Shown here piece by piece: positions 1 to 10,064 of a stretch of 64,000 nucleotides of DNA; positions within the stretch are counted from its first letter, which is position 1; each line of letters opens with the position of its first letter. The stretch is from Enterococcaceae bacterium (GTDB lineage: Bacteria; Bacillota; Bacilli; Lactobacillales; Enterococcaceae), in NCBI GenBank assembly GCA_022649665.1, contig JALCOL010000009.1, positions 1 to 64,000 on the forward strand, given 5' to 3'. The translations under genes and the position numbers were made by a program. The notes under the pieces were generated by a model. The model was not told the origin of the DNA and did not search any database. It saw only the letters and a program-made list of their open reading frames with translations.

Positions 1-37
1 GGAAAAACTGCTTAAAAGGATCCATTTTCTTGAAATA

Positions 38-75
38 AAAAATCCCAAGCGGGTTTTTCTGCTCGCCTGGGATCC
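38..75 (-). terminator. possible second hairpin downstream of mscL
   Basis: Read on the minus strand, a stem of about 10 bp (ATCCCAGGCG pairing with CGCTTGGGAT) is followed by a T-rich run. No gene lies between this hairpin and the stronger one at 129-170. It could be a tandem terminator for mscL, or belong to something beyond the left edge of the window. Positions 1-37 hold nothing I can name. Confidence 0.4.
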
Positions 76-128
76 ACTACATTTTATTCAGTTTGAAAGC
101 TCACCAACACTATTTGACGAAGAGCCTG

Positions 129-170
129 AAAACACCCGGCTGAAGCGAGAAACTTCGGCCGGGTGTTTTT
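129..170. terminator. bidirectional terminator after mscL
   Basis: The arms AAAACACCCGGCTGAAG and CTTCGGCCGGGTGTTTT form a 17-bp stem with one G-U pair around a short loop. T runs lie on both sides, so it can work in both directions. It lies just past the mscL stop. Confidence 0.8.
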
Positions 171-183
171 CAATGAATGCAGA

Positions 184-636
184 TCATGATCTATTGTCAG
201 GTCGGGCAGGTTTTTGAGCGGATTTTTCTGCTGCAGCAGGATTTTGCTGTTTTTCCAAGAGATCGCGGATATCTTCTAAAAGCGTGATCTCAGGAGCAGC
301 AGCGGGTTCTTCTGCTTTTTTTTTTGCGGCCATATCTTTTAATTTGTTCGTTCCTTTTACGATCAGGAATAAAACGAAAGCGGTGATCAGAAAGCTGAGG
401 AGAGCTGTCACGACATCGCCAAATTTAAATTCAACCCCGTGGAAGCGGACATTCAGCCCGTCAAACTCGCCTTTCGTGCTCCCGGTCGCCAGCGCAATGA
501 TCAAGTTGACGATCGGGGTGATGATGCCGCTCACGACACCGGTCACGACGGCGGTAAATGCTGCCCCGATCACGATCCCAACGGCCATATCGATCACATT
601 GCCGCGCATGATGAATTCTTTAAATTCTTTTATCAT
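184..636 (-). CDS. mscL: large-conductance mechanosensitive channel MscL
   Basis: This is a pentameric membrane channel that opens under membrane tension and releases solutes during hypo-osmotic shock. The 150-residue product starts with the family-typical MIKEFKEFIMRGNVIDMAVG. It has a first membrane helix at about residues 14-45, a second at about 73-97, and a C-terminal cytoplasmic helix (TLLEDIRDLLEKQ, about 118-131). It is somewhat longer than the usual 120-140 residues because of an Ala/Lys/Glu-rich linker and tail. The start is supported by a strong GAGGGGGTGA site. It is monocistronic and divergent from ymfF. A weak minus-strand promoter (TTGAGA at 689-694, TAAAAT at 668-673, 15-bp spacing) is possible. 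Confidence 0.96.
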   Translation of the reverse strand: MIKEFKEFIMRGNVIDMAVGIVIGAAFTAVVTGVVSGIITPIVNLIIALATGSTKGEFDGLNVRFHGVEFKFGDVVTALLSFLITAFVLFLIVKGTNKLKDMAAKKKAEEPAAAPEITLLEDIRDLLEKQQNPAAAEKSAQKPARPDNRS

Positions 637-720
637 TGATTCTCACCCCCTCAATAAGTAAAAAAGTATTTTACTTCTGCGAGATTGCTCTCAATTCTAT
701 TTTAAATGAATTGGTCAAGA

Positions 721-749
721 TTGCCAAAGTGAAATGATTCGCTTATCAT
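721..749 (+). promoter_or_regulatory. sigma-A promoter for the ymfF operon
   Basis: TTGCCA (721-726) and TATCAT (744-749) are spaced by 17 bp. They lie about 30 bp before the ymfF start, giving a short leader that contains the ribosome binding site. Confidence 0.6.
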
Positions 750-779
750 CAAGTCAGAGTGCGTTTGAAGGAGGAAACT

Positions 780-2051
780 ATGAATAATTCAAATCCTGCA
801 TTTGATTTGCAGATCATCCCCACCAAAAAATTTAAAACGATCCGGATCGAGATCCGGTTTGCCGCTCCGCTCGCGCGGGAAAACAGCACCCCGCGGGCGC
901 TTTTAGCAGCGCTCCTGGAGACAAGTTCCAAAAAATATCCGACGCAGCAAGCGTTGAGCACGAAATTGGCGGAGCTGTACGGGGCGACGTTCGGAGCGAA
1001 TGTGTCCAGACGCGGTCAGCAACATTGGCTGAATCTTCAGCTGTCGATCGTTAACGAAAAATATCTGCAGGAAAAAGGGATCTTGGCGCAAGCAGTCGAT
1101 CTGTTGAAAGAGATCGTCTTTTCGCCGAATATTACTGAGGATCACTTTGAGACAGCAGTTTTCGCGCGTGCGAAGCAGAACTTGAAAGACTATATCGCGA
1201 GCCTTGAAGAAGACAAACAGAGCTGGGCGACGCTCAAGATCCAAGAAGAATATTTTGCGGAACAAGCGCAAAAAGTGCCGGCATTCGGCGCTTTGCGCGA
1301 TTTTGTGACTTTAACGCCGGAAAGCTTGGTCCGTACGTACCGCGAGATGCTGACGCATGACAAGCTGACGGTCGCCGTGCTGGGCGATGTTGATCCCGAA
1401 GAGATCGAACTGCTTTTTGCTGATTTTGCTTCCCTTGGCGATCCGCAGCTGAAGCTGCCGCTCTTTTATGCGCAGGATGAGAGCAATCTGATCCATGAAG
1501 CACAGGAAGAGCAGCCGGTGATCCAGTCAAAACTCAATTTAGCGTATGATACCGGCATCTACTATTATGACGAGCTGTATTTTCCGCAAATCGTTGCGAA
1601 TGCATTGTTCGGCGGTTCAGCGGTCAGCAAGCTGTTTTTAAACGTGCGCGAAAAAGCTTCTTTAGCGTATTCGATTTCGAGCAGCAGTGATGTTTTTCGC
1701 GGCTGTATGTTCGTTCAAACGGGGATCGACCGCAAAAATCGGGAGCGTGTGCTGCGCATGGTCAATGAAGAGCTCGAGTCGCTTCGGCGCGGTGAAGTTG
1801 AAAGTGAGACGCTGAAAAATATCAAGCGCCAGCTGCGGAACCAGTTTTTGATCGGCCAAGATCAGATCCGGACGATCCTCGATCAAAATTATTTGGCGAA
1901 CATTTATCCTGCGGCCGCGATCTCAACGGCCGAATGGCTCAAACGGCTGGAAGCGGTCAGCATCAAAGAGATCCAGCAGGCGGCTGAACGCTGGAATTTG
2001 AGTGCGATCTATTTTTTGGAGGGGGCAGGTAAAAATGAAGAAAATATATGA
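780..2051 (+). CDS. ymfF: M16-family peptidase-like protein YmfF (no zinc motif)
   Basis: The 423-residue product has the fold signature of M16 (insulinase-like) peptidases but no HxxEH zinc site in its N-terminal half, so it is probably the non-catalytic partner of the next gene product. M16 enzymes often work as active/inactive pairs; that this pair does so is inference. The ATG at 780 is preferred over an in-frame GTG at 759 because AAGGAGG sits at 768-774. The gene overlaps the next by 17 bp. The order ymfF-ymfH-ymfI-rodZ-pgsA-cinA-recA-rny matches Bacillus subtilis. The substrate is unknown. Confidence 0.85.
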   Translation: MNNSNPAFDLQIIPTKKFKTIRIEIRFAAPLARENSTPRALLAALLETSSKKYPTQQALSTKLAELYGATFGANVSRRGQQHWLNLQLSIVNEKYLQEKGILAQAVDLLKEIVFSPNITEDHFETAVFARAKQNLKDYIASLEEDKQSWATLKIQEEYFAEQAQKVPAFGALRDFVTLTPESLVRTYREMLTHDKLTVAVLGDVDPEEIELLFADFASLGDPQLKLPLFYAQDESNLIHEAQEEQPVIQSKLNLAYDTGIYYYDELYFPQIVANALFGGSAVSKLFLNVREKASLAYSISSSSDVFRGCMFVQTGIDRKNRERVLRMVNEELESLRRGEVESETLKNIKRQLRNQFLIGQDQIRTILDQNYLANIYPAAAISTAEWLKRLEAVSIKEIQQAAERWNLSAIYFLEGAGKNEENI

Positions 2052-3330
2052 GCGGCTGCAGGAAACCGTTTATGCAGAAACGCTGGCTAACGGTTTGCAA
2101 GTTTATCTTGTGCCGAAACCCGGATTCAAACAAACATTCGGGCTCTTTACGACGAATTACGGCTCGATCGACAATGTATTCGTTCCGCTCGGCGAAACTG
2201 CCAAACGGGAAGTCCCAGACGGGATCGCGCATTTTTTAGAGCATCAGATGTTTGCGGAACCGGACGGCGACGCAGCTGAAAAATTTGCGCGTTTGGGAGC
2301 GTATTCCAATGCGTTTACCAGCTTTACCCGTACCAGCTACCTATTTTCAGCGACAGAATACATTCGTGAAAATCTTTTGACATTAGTTGATTTTGTCCAG
2401 CAGCCGTATTTTACTGAAAAAGGTGTTGCAAAAGAAAAGGGAATCATCGAGCAAGAGATCAAAATGTACGACGATGATCCCAGCTGGCGGATCTTTTTCG
2501 GGCTGCTCGAAAATCTTTATCCGAAACATCCGCTTCATCTGGATATCGCCGGAACGGTCGCCAGCATCAAAGAAATCACCCCAGCCGAACTTTTGACTTG
2601 CTACCGGACGTTTTATCATCCGAGCAATATGTCGCTGGTCGTCGTCGGCGCGATCGATCCGGCTGAAACATTGCGCTGGATCCGCGAAAATCAAGCGCAG
2701 AAGTCTTTTGCTCCGGCGGAAACGCTCCAGCGCTTTTTTCCGGAAGAGACGCTGGCGGACCTTCAACCAAAACGAGTCGAGGAGGCAGATGTCGTGCGGC
2801 CGAAACTTCTTTTGGGGATCAAAGGAAGCGCACCGCTCCCTGAAGCAGCGGCCGAACGCTTCGTTTATCACCGCAGCTTGAATCTTTTGCTGGAGATGCT
2901 GTTAGGCGAAACTTCAGAGAAATATCAAGAACTGTATGAAGAAGGGTTGATCGACGACTCGTTCAGTCTGGAAGTCGATCTGGAGCGGGAACTGTACTTT
3001 GGGATCCTGGGCGGCGATACCGATCAGCCGGAAAAGCTGGATGAAGTCTTGACAAAGGTCTTGAGCGAATGGAAAGACTCGCCTGCGCTCACAGAAAAAC
3101 GGTTTGAATTGCTGAAGCGCCGGATGATCGGCAAATACTTGCAGTCGCTCAATTCACTTGAGTTTATCGCAACGCGCCTCAGTCAAAAAGATGCACATAC
3201 GGTCTCAGTTTTTGAAGAAGTGCCGCTGATCGAAAAGCTGACGCTGGCAGATGTTTTAAAAGCCGGGGAAAGCTTCCTGCGTCCTGAAGCGTTCAGCCGT
3301 TTCGTCTTGAAGCCGGTGAAAAACGCATGA
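2035..3330 (+). CDS. ymfH: M16-family zinc peptidase YmfH
   Basis: This is a predicted zinc metallopeptidase of 431 residues. The inverted zinc motif HFLEH is intact at residues 66-70, and the acidic downstream ligand segment (IIEQEIKMYDDDPSW, about 137-151) is also present, so it should be the catalytic member of the YmfF/YmfH pair. The ATG at 2035 is chosen because GGAGGGGG precedes it at about 2019-2025; an upstream in-frame codon at 2002 lacks a binding site. It starts inside the end of ymfF, which suggests translational coupling. The natural substrate is not known from the sequence. Confidence 0.87.
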   Translation: MKKIYERLQETVYAETLANGLQVYLVPKPGFKQTFGLFTTNYGSIDNVFVPLGETAKREVPDGIAHFLEHQMFAEPDGDAAEKFARLGAYSNAFTSFTRTSYLFSATEYIRENLLTLVDFVQQPYFTEKGVAKEKGIIEQEIKMYDDDPSWRIFFGLLENLYPKHPLHLDIAGTVASIKEITPAELLTCYRTFYHPSNMSLVVVGAIDPAETLRWIRENQAQKSFAPAETLQRFFPEETLADLQPKRVEEADVVRPKLLLGIKGSAPLPEAAAERFVYHRSLNLLLEMLLGETSEKYQELYEEGLIDDSFSLEVDLERELYFGILGGDTDQPEKLDEVLTKVLSEWKDSPALTEKRFELLKRRMIGKYLQSLNSLEFIATRLSQKDAHTVSVFEEVPLIEKLTLADVLKAGESFLRPEAFSRFVLKPVKNA

Positions 3331-4055
3331 AAGGCTGGGTTTTGATCCTCGGCGCAAGCGGCGACATCGGTTCCGCCAGTGCACGAGTGCTCGCGGCTTC
3401 CGGGTATTCGCTTTATCTGCATGCCCACCGCCATTCGGAAAAAGCGGCGGCTTTGCGGGACGAATTGACGAAAAAATATCCGCAGCAGGACTTTTTGACG
3501 GTCTTCTTGGATTGTACTCGCCCGGAAAAGGTCCCGGAATTTCTGCAGCAGCTGTTTCAAGTCGACGGAGTCGTTTTCGCACAAGGCAAAACATACTATG
3601 GACTGCTGCGCGAAATGGATTTCCGCGAGATCCGCGAATTATATCAGATCCAGCTGGAAACACCGATCCTGCTTTTGCAAAAGCTGGAAGAAAAGCTCTC
3701 GCGCTGCAAAAACGGCCGCATCGTCTGGATCGGCTCAGTTTACGGGATCGCCGGCAGCGGAATGGAAACTTTCTACAGCAGCTTGAAAGGCGCGCAGCAG
3801 GCATTCTGCAAAGCTTACAGCCGGGAAGTCGCGACGCTCGGCATCACCGCCAATGTGGTCGCTCCCGGCGCAGTGGATACTCAAATGAACCGTTCCTTTA
3901 CGCCCGAAGAGGTGCTCGCGCTTAAAAGTGCGATCCCGCTTCAGCGAATGGCCTCCCCGGCGGAGATCGCTTATTGGGTAGGTGCGCTTTTTGCGCCGGC
4001 TGCACGCTTTATGACGGGGGAGACACTGCCAGTGACTGGCGGCTGGCTCTATTAA
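3327..4055 (+). CDS. ymfI: SDR-family reductase YmfI (EF-P modification)
   Basis: This is a short-chain dehydrogenase/reductase of 242 residues. The nucleotide-binding GASGDIG sits at 9-15, the catalytic Ser at 137, and Y150-SSL-K154 forms the YxxxK motif. In B. subtilis the orthologue reduces a 5-aminopentanone group on elongation factor P to 5-aminopentanol. The same role is inferred here from family and gene order; it also resembles FabG-type ketoreductases, which is the main alternative. The start overlaps the ymfH stop (ATGA). Confidence 0.8.
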   Translation: MKGWVLILGASGDIGSASARVLAASGYSLYLHAHRHSEKAAALRDELTKKYPQQDFLTVFLDCTRPEKVPEFLQQLFQVDGVVFAQGKTYYGLLREMDFREIRELYQIQLETPILLLQKLEEKLSRCKNGRIVWIGSVYGIAGSGMETFYSSLKGAQQAFCKAYSREVATLGITANVVAPGAVDTQMNRSFTPEEVLALKSAIPLQRMASPAEIAYWVGALFAPAARFMTGETLPVTGGWLY

Positions 4056-4127
4056 GAGTGGTTTAAGATGAAAAATTTCCCGCAGTAAGGCATAATAGAA
4101 CCAAGAGGAATTAAAGGAGGAGTTCGT

Positions 4128-5006
4128 GTGATCAATATCGGGGAAACGTTGAAGAGCGCCCGTGAAAATAAACATCTCTCATTGAGCGAGCTGCAGCAGG
4201 AAACAAAGATCCAAGAGCGCTATTTGCTGGCACTGGAAAAAAACCGCTTTTTTGAGATCCCGAGTGATTTTTATGTCCATAGTTTTATCGAACAATATGC
4301 CGCGGCGGTCGGTGTCAAAAGCCAGCCGCTCTTAGAGGCTTACGACAACAAAGAAGTCGTGCTCGATGAGAGCAATATGTATGGAACCGCCGACCCGGCG
4401 ATGCATGATGCGTTGCCGTCGCGCCGCGCGATCCGCAACGAAAAGACGGGTACCGGAAAAATCAAAGCAGCGATCCCGCTTTTGGTTTTGATTGCGCTTG
4501 CGGCTGCGATTATTGTCGGCGTTTTGTATATGACGGTCAAAGATCACCGTACGCCGCAGATCGCGGCCCATTCTTCGTCGAGCAAAATCGTTTCGTCGAA
4601 ATCGACAAAGAAGAGCAGCTCGACAGCTTCATCTACGGCGCAAAGTTCATCCAAAGCGGCGGATACCAGCAAAGTGACGCTCGGAACCGACGGCGGTGCA
4701 AGCCAGACGGTTACTTTGGAAAATGCGCCGAAGCAAGTCAAGATCGACTTTTCGGCGAATGAACAAACATGGATCGGTGTCTATTACGATTCGGTCGGCC
4801 AGGATTTGTTCCCGAATAAAAACAGCGCGAAGACGTTTGACGTACCGGAAGGCGTCACGCAGGTCAAGATCATTTTGGGCAAAGGCCAGTCCAGTTTAGC
4901 AGCACCGACTGTCAAGATCGACGGCCATGAAGTCAAATATACGGCGGATCAAAGCGGAAAAGTTTCCAAAACGCTTGAGCTGACGATCCAGCCAGCAGCA
5001 AAATAA
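4128..5006 (+). CDS. rodZ: cell-shape protein RodZ (YmfM)
   Basis: This is a membrane protein that couples the elongation machinery to cell shape. The 292-residue product has an N-terminal Xre-like helix-turn-helix (about 8-65), one membrane helix (about 113-136), a Ser/Lys-rich linker (about 149-178) and a C-terminal beta-rich DUF4115-like domain (about 190-290). This is the standard RodZ layout, with the N terminus in the cytoplasm. The GTG start at 4128 follows AAAGGAGG at 4113-4120. A 70-bp gap separates it from ymfI; no clear promoter is visible there. Confidence 0.88.
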   Translation: MINIGETLKSARENKHLSLSELQQETKIQERYLLALEKNRFFEIPSDFYVHSFIEQYAAAVGVKSQPLLEAYDNKEVVLDESNMYGTADPAMHDALPSRRAIRNEKTGTGKIKAAIPLLVLIALAAAIIVGVLYMTVKDHRTPQIAAHSSSSKIVSSKSTKKSSSTASSTAQSSSKAADTSKVTLGTDGGASQTVTLENAPKQVKIDFSANEQTWIGVYYDSVGQDLFPNKNSAKTFDVPEGVTQVKIILGKGQSSLAAPTVKIDGHEVKYTADQSGKVSKTLELTIQPAAK

Positions 5007-5012
5007 CTCAAC

Positions 5013-5046
5013 AGACAGCGGATAGAAAACTCTATTTGCTGTCTTT
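5013..5046 (+). terminator. hairpin after rodZ
   Basis: AGACAGCGGATAGA and TCTATTTGCTGTCT form a 14-bp stem with two G-U pairs and a 4-nt loop. The T tract after it is short, so it may only weaken read-through into pgsA. Confidence 0.45.
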
Positions 5047-5065
5047 CTGCGAGGTGGAGGAGCTC

Positions 5066-5094
5066 GTGACAAGTCGCGCCTTTTCCGCTACAAT
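5066..5094 (+). promoter_or_regulatory. promoter for pgsA
   Basis: GTGACA (5066-5071) and TACAAT (5089-5094) are spaced by 17 bp, and transcription would start about 30 bp before the pgsA start codon. Confidence 0.65.
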
Positions 5095-5129
5095 AAGGAC
5101 AAATGTTTTTCAGGAAAGTAGGAAATCGA

Positions 5130-5711
5130 ATGAATTTACCGAACAAATTGACAGTTTTGCGGATCTGTTTGATCCCAGTCTTTATTTTATTGATGGCTGT
5201 CGATTGGCAATGGGGAATGCTTAGTATTCAGGCTTTTGGTCTGCCGTTGAACCAGCTTTTGGCGGCGATCGTTTTTGCATTTGCAAGTTTTACGGATTGG
5301 CTGGACGGCCATATCGCGCGGGCGCATCATTTGGTCACGAATTTTGGGAAATTTGCGGATCCTTTAGCAGATAAAATGCTCGTGATGACGGCCTTTATCA
5401 TGCTGGTCGCGATCGGCAAAGTGCCCGGATGGGTCGCAGCGATCATTATCTGCCGCGAGCTGGCAGTCACAGGCCTGCGCCTTCTGCTGGTCGAAGAGAG
5501 CGGTGAAGTCCTGGCAGCTGCTTGGCCGGGCAAAGTCAAAACTGCGACACAAATGTTCGCGATCATTTTTCTTTTACTCAATAATTTCCCATTTGCACTG
5601 ATCGGCTTGCCGTTCGATCAATTGCTGCTCTACCTATGCCTGATCTTCACGATCTACTCAGGGATTGATTATTTTGCTAAAAATCGTGAAGTATTCAAAG
5701 GCTCAATGTAA
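5130..5711 (+). CDS. pgsA: CDP-diacylglycerol-glycerol-3-phosphate 3-phosphatidyltransferase
   Basis: PgsA makes phosphatidylglycerol phosphate from CDP-diacylglycerol and glycerol 3-phosphate, the committed step to phosphatidylglycerol and cardiolipin. The 193-residue integral membrane protein carries the complete CDP-alcohol phosphotransferase motif: D56-x2-D59-G60-x2-A63-R64-x8-G73-x3-D77-x3-D81. The ATG at 5130 gives the family-typical MNLPNKLTVLR start; an in-frame ATG at 5103 is less likely. It has its own promoter and ends in a repeat-like terminator. Confidence 0.95.
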   Translation: MNLPNKLTVLRICLIPVFILLMAVDWQWGMLSIQAFGLPLNQLLAAIVFAFASFTDWLDGHIARAHHLVTNFGKFADPLADKMLVMTAFIMLVAIGKVPGWVAAIIICRELAVTGLRLLLVEESGEVLAAAWPGKVKTATQMFAIIFLLLNNFPFALIGLPFDQLLLYLCLIFTIYSGIDYFAKNREVFKGSM

Positions 5712-5729
5712 GAGTTAGAACGCTTTTTT

Positions 5730-5801
5730 AAGAAGCTGTTGGAATGCCGTTTATTTGGATATCGGGACCGTGACAGGACTTTTGTCACGGTCCGTTCTTT
5801 T
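5730..5801 (+). repeat. dispersed palindromic element, copy 1, acting as pgsA terminator
   Basis: GGACCGTGACA (5765-5775) and TGTCACGGTCC (5783-5793) form a perfect 11-bp stem followed by a T-rich run. The segment GTTTATTTGGATATCGGGA (5749-5767) matches 39225-39243 at 18 of 19 bases, marking it as one copy of a repeat family in this window. Confidence 0.75.
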
Positions 5802-5840
5802 CATCTTCGAATGCGTATTTAATTTAAGGAGGCCAATGAA

Positions 5841-7076
5841 ATGAAAGCGGAAATGATTTGTGTAGGAACAGAGCTTCTATTGGGACAGATCGTAAATACT
5901 GACGCAGCGTTTATAGCCGGACAATTGGCAGAGATGGGGATCGACATGTATTATCAGACGGTCCTTGGCGACAATGCAGCGCGGTTGAGCGCGGCGCTCG
6001 AACTCGCTGAAACACGCAGCGACTTGATCATTTTGACCGGTGGGTTAGGGCCGACCGATGATGACTTGACGAAACAAACAGTCGCTGAGCATCTGCAGAT
6101 CCCGCTGGTGATCGATGAACGGGCAATGGCAAAGATCCGCAAGCGTTTTGCCGATTTCCAAACGATCCCGCAAAACAATATCCGTCAGGCCCAAGTCATG
6201 AAAGGTGCCGAGATCTTGAAAAATGATGCCGGTCTGGCGAGCGGCGACTTTTTGAAGCACAACGGCAAATTTTATCTATTGCTTCCTGGGCCGCCTTCTG
6301 AGTTGAAGCCGATGTTTGAAAAAGAGGCAAAACCGCGTCTGGCTGCTTATCTGCCGAAAAATATCGCGCTCCTTTCCCGCGTGCTGCGCTTTGCCGGGAT
6401 GCGGGAAGCCCGTTTGGCCGAGATCCTCGATTCTTTGATCAAAACGCAGACGAACCCGACGCTTGCGACTTATGCAAAAGATTATGAAGTCACGCTTCGT
6501 TTGACAGCGAAAGCTGCCACTGAAAAAGAAGCTACCGTGATGCTCGATGAGATGGAGCAGAAGGTCCGTGCGAAAGTCGGAAAATATATTTACGGCTATG
6601 GCGATGCGACGACACTTGAAGAAGTCGTGATCCAACAGATGATCGCACGTCACGTGACGTTTACCAGTGCCGAAAGTCTGACAGCTGGCTTGTTTCAAGC
6701 GACTGCAGCGAATGTCGCTGGTGTGTCGGAGATTTTTCCCGGGGGATTCGTGACCTATGCGGAAGCCGCCAAGGCACATCTTTTAGCGATCGATGAAGGA
6801 CAGCTGAAGCGCTTCGGAGTCGTCAGCCGGGAAACAGCGATCGCCATGGCAGAAGGCGCCCGCAAAAAACTCAATACCGATTTCGCGATGAGTTTTACCG
6901 GCGTGGCCGGGCCGGATGAGCTGGAAGGCAAACCGGCCGGAACGGTCTATGCCGCGATCGCTACATCGCAAAAAACCTATCCATTTCTGTGGCAGCTGCC
7001 CGGCGAAAGAAATCAGATCCGTGCCAGAGCGGTACATCGGATGTTCGAAGCTTTGTGGTGGTTGAGTAAAAAGTAA
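5841..7076 (+). CDS. cinA: competence/damage-inducible protein CinA
   Basis: The 411-residue protein has an N-terminal molybdopterin-binding-like (MoCF) domain at about 1-170, with the GGLGPTDDD motif, and a C-terminal CinA/PncC-type domain at about 250-411, with the conserved SAESLTAGLF motif. Family members hydrolyse ADP-ribose and deamidate NMN for NAD recycling; in several Gram-positive bacteria cinA is co-transcribed with recA and induced in competence. TAAGGAGG (5825-5832) supports the ATG. recA follows, with its own promoter in between. Confidence 0.93.
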   Translation: MKAEMICVGTELLLGQIVNTDAAFIAGQLAEMGIDMYYQTVLGDNAARLSAALELAETRSDLIILTGGLGPTDDDLTKQTVAEHLQIPLVIDERAMAKIRKRFADFQTIPQNNIRQAQVMKGAEILKNDAGLASGDFLKHNGKFYLLLPGPPSELKPMFEKEAKPRLAAYLPKNIALLSRVLRFAGMREARLAEILDSLIKTQTNPTLATYAKDYEVTLRLTAKAATEKEATVMLDEMEQKVRAKVGKYIYGYGDATTLEEVVIQQMIARHVTFTSAESLTAGLFQATAANVAGVSEIFPGGFVTYAEAAKAHLLAIDEGQLKRFGVVSRETAIAMAEGARKKLNTDFAMSFTGVAGPDELEGKPAGTVYAAIATSQKTYPFLWQLPGERNQIRARAVHRMFEALWWLSKK

Positions 7077-7078
7077 CG

Positions 7079-7092
7079 GGAATGTTTGTTCG
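7079..7092 (+). promoter_or_regulatory. degenerate LexA-type SOS box before recA
   Basis: GGAATGTTTGTTCG keeps one perfect half (GTTCG) of the Gram-positive SOS box CGAAC-N4-GTTCG; the other half (GGAAT) is imperfect. It lies just before the recA -35 element, the expected place for LexA control. The functional claim is inference. Confidence 0.45.
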
Positions 7093-7100
7093 TATTTTTC

Positions 7101-7129
7101 TTGCTTTTTTGATGAAATTCAGCTATATT
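7101..7129 (+). promoter_or_regulatory. recA promoter
   Basis: TTGCTT (7101-7106) and TATATT (7124-7129) are spaced by 17 bp, about 40 bp before the recA start. Confidence 0.65.
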
Positions 7130-7168
7130 TAGACTACTGGATGGACAGGGATGAAGGAGGAAACAAGT

Positions 7169-8215
7169 TTGGCAAATGACCGACAAGCAGCCTTGGATGC
7201 TGCATTAAAAAAAATCGAAAAAAATTACGGCAAGGGTTCGATCATGCGGCTCGGCGAAAAAGCTGATACACAGATCTCGACGATTCCGAGCGGATCGCTT
7301 GCTTTGGATGTTGCTTTAGGAGTCGGCGGTTATCCGCGCGGTCGGATCGTTGAAATCTACGGACCGGAGAGTTCCGGGAAAACGACAGTCGCGCTGCATG
7401 CGATCGCCGAAGTACAAAAACAAGGCGGCACGGCCGCCTTTATCGATGCGGAACACGCACTGGATCCAAGCTATGCGCACCGTTTGGGCGTCAATATCGA
7501 TGACTTGCTGCTCTCGCAGCCCGATACCGGCGAACAAGGGCTTGAGATCGCGGATGCCTTGGTTTCCAGCGGCGCTGTTGATATTCTCGTGATCGACTCA
7601 GTCGCAGCCCTCGTACCGCGCGCAGAAATCGAAGGTGAGATGGGCGACGCACACGTTGGACTTCAAGCCCGCCTGATGTCACAAGCGCTGCGGAAGCTTT
7701 CAGGTTCGATCAGCAAAACCAAAACGATCGCGATCTTCATCAACCAAATTCGTGAAAAAGTCGGGATCATGTTCGGGAATCCCGAGATCACACCGGGCGG
7801 CCGGGCTTTGAAATTCTATGCGACGGTCCGCTTGGAAGTCCGCCGTGCAGAACAATTGAAACAAGGAACGGATGTGATCGGCAACCATACGCGGATCAAG
7901 GTCGTTAAAAATAAAGTCGCACCGCCATTCAAAGTTGCGGAAGTCGATATTATGTACGGTCAAGGGATCTCGCGGGAAGGCGAACTTTTGGATATGGCTG
8001 TTGAAAAAGACATCGTTGACAAATCTGGTGCTTGGTACGCTTATAAAGGCGACCGGATCGGCCAAGGACGTGAAAACGTCAAACAATATATGCGCGAACA
8101 TCCAGAAATGGTCGAAGAGATCTACGGACTGGTCCGCGATGCTTACGGCATCGGCGCGAAGCCGGATGAGGCGGAAACGCAAGACAAAAAAGAAACAGCT
8201 AAAGAAGATAAATAG
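7169..8215 (+). CDS. recA: recombinase RecA
   Basis: RecA forms filaments on single-stranded DNA, performs strand exchange and triggers LexA self-cleavage. The 348-residue product has Walker A GPESSGKT at 65-72, Walker B ([10 protein letters not shown]), and the conserved QALRKLSG and FINQIREK loops, then an acidic/Lys-rich tail. An in-frame ATG at 7151 lies inside the ribosome binding site (AAGGAGG, 7154-7160), so the TTG at 7169 is the likely start, giving the usual [19 protein letters not shown] strong terminator follows. Confidence 0.98.
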   Translation: MANDRQAALDAALKKIEKNYGKGSIMRLGEKADTQISTIPSGSLALDVALGVGGYPRGRIVEIYGPESSGKTTVALHAIAEVQKQGGTAAFIDAEHALDPSYAHRLGVNIDDLLLSQPDTGEQGLEIADALVSSGAVDILVIDSVAALVPRAEIEGEMGDAHVGLQARLMSQALRKLSGSISKTKTIAIFINQIREKVGIMFGNPEITPGGRALKFYATVRLEVRRAEQLKQGTDVIGNHTRIKVVKNKVAPPFKVAEVDIMYGQGISREGELLDMAVEKDIVDKSGAWYAYKGDRIGQGRENVKQYMREHPEMVEEIYGLVRDAYGIGAKPDEAETQDKKETAKEDK

Positions 8216-8219
8216 TTTT

Positions 8220-8255
8220 GGAACGGCAGCCTGCTTCCCGCTGCCGTTCTTTTTC
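8220..8255 (+). terminator. recA terminator
   Basis: GGAACGGCAGC and GCTGCCGTTC form a 10-bp stem with a 9-nt loop, followed by TTTTTCTTT. Confidence 0.9.
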
Positions 8256-8282
8256 TTTCCGCAAGCTTCTCGCGGGAAGCAG

Positions 8283-8311
8283 TTGACAGTTGGGGCGACA
8301 AACATTAGAAT
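8283..8311 (+). promoter_or_regulatory. rny promoter
   Basis: The consensus TTGACA (8283-8288) and TAGAAT (8306-8311) are spaced by 17 bp. Confidence 0.75.
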
Positions 8312-8403
8312 AAAGTATGTGTAATTTAAATATTTGCACATAAAGATCTGAAATGATTCAGCAAAAAACTAAAAATAAATAACGATAGTGGGAGGTGGAT
8401 TCA

Positions 8404-9966
<1,563 letters not shown>

Positions 9967-10004
9967 TCAGCCGTTTGGAAGAACGGATATTCAAAAAAAA
10001 ACAG

Positions 10005-10045
10005 AAAAAAGCGGAAGCATCGTGATTTGATGCTTCCGCTTTTTT
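10005..10045. terminator. bidirectional terminator between rny and gpmA
   Basis: A perfect palindrome, AAAAAAGCGGAAGCATC with its reverse complement around a 7-nt loop, has A and T runs at both ends and so serves both convergent genes. Confidence 0.92.
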
Positions 10046-10064
10046 CCTGTTTATGTTTTTGCTT

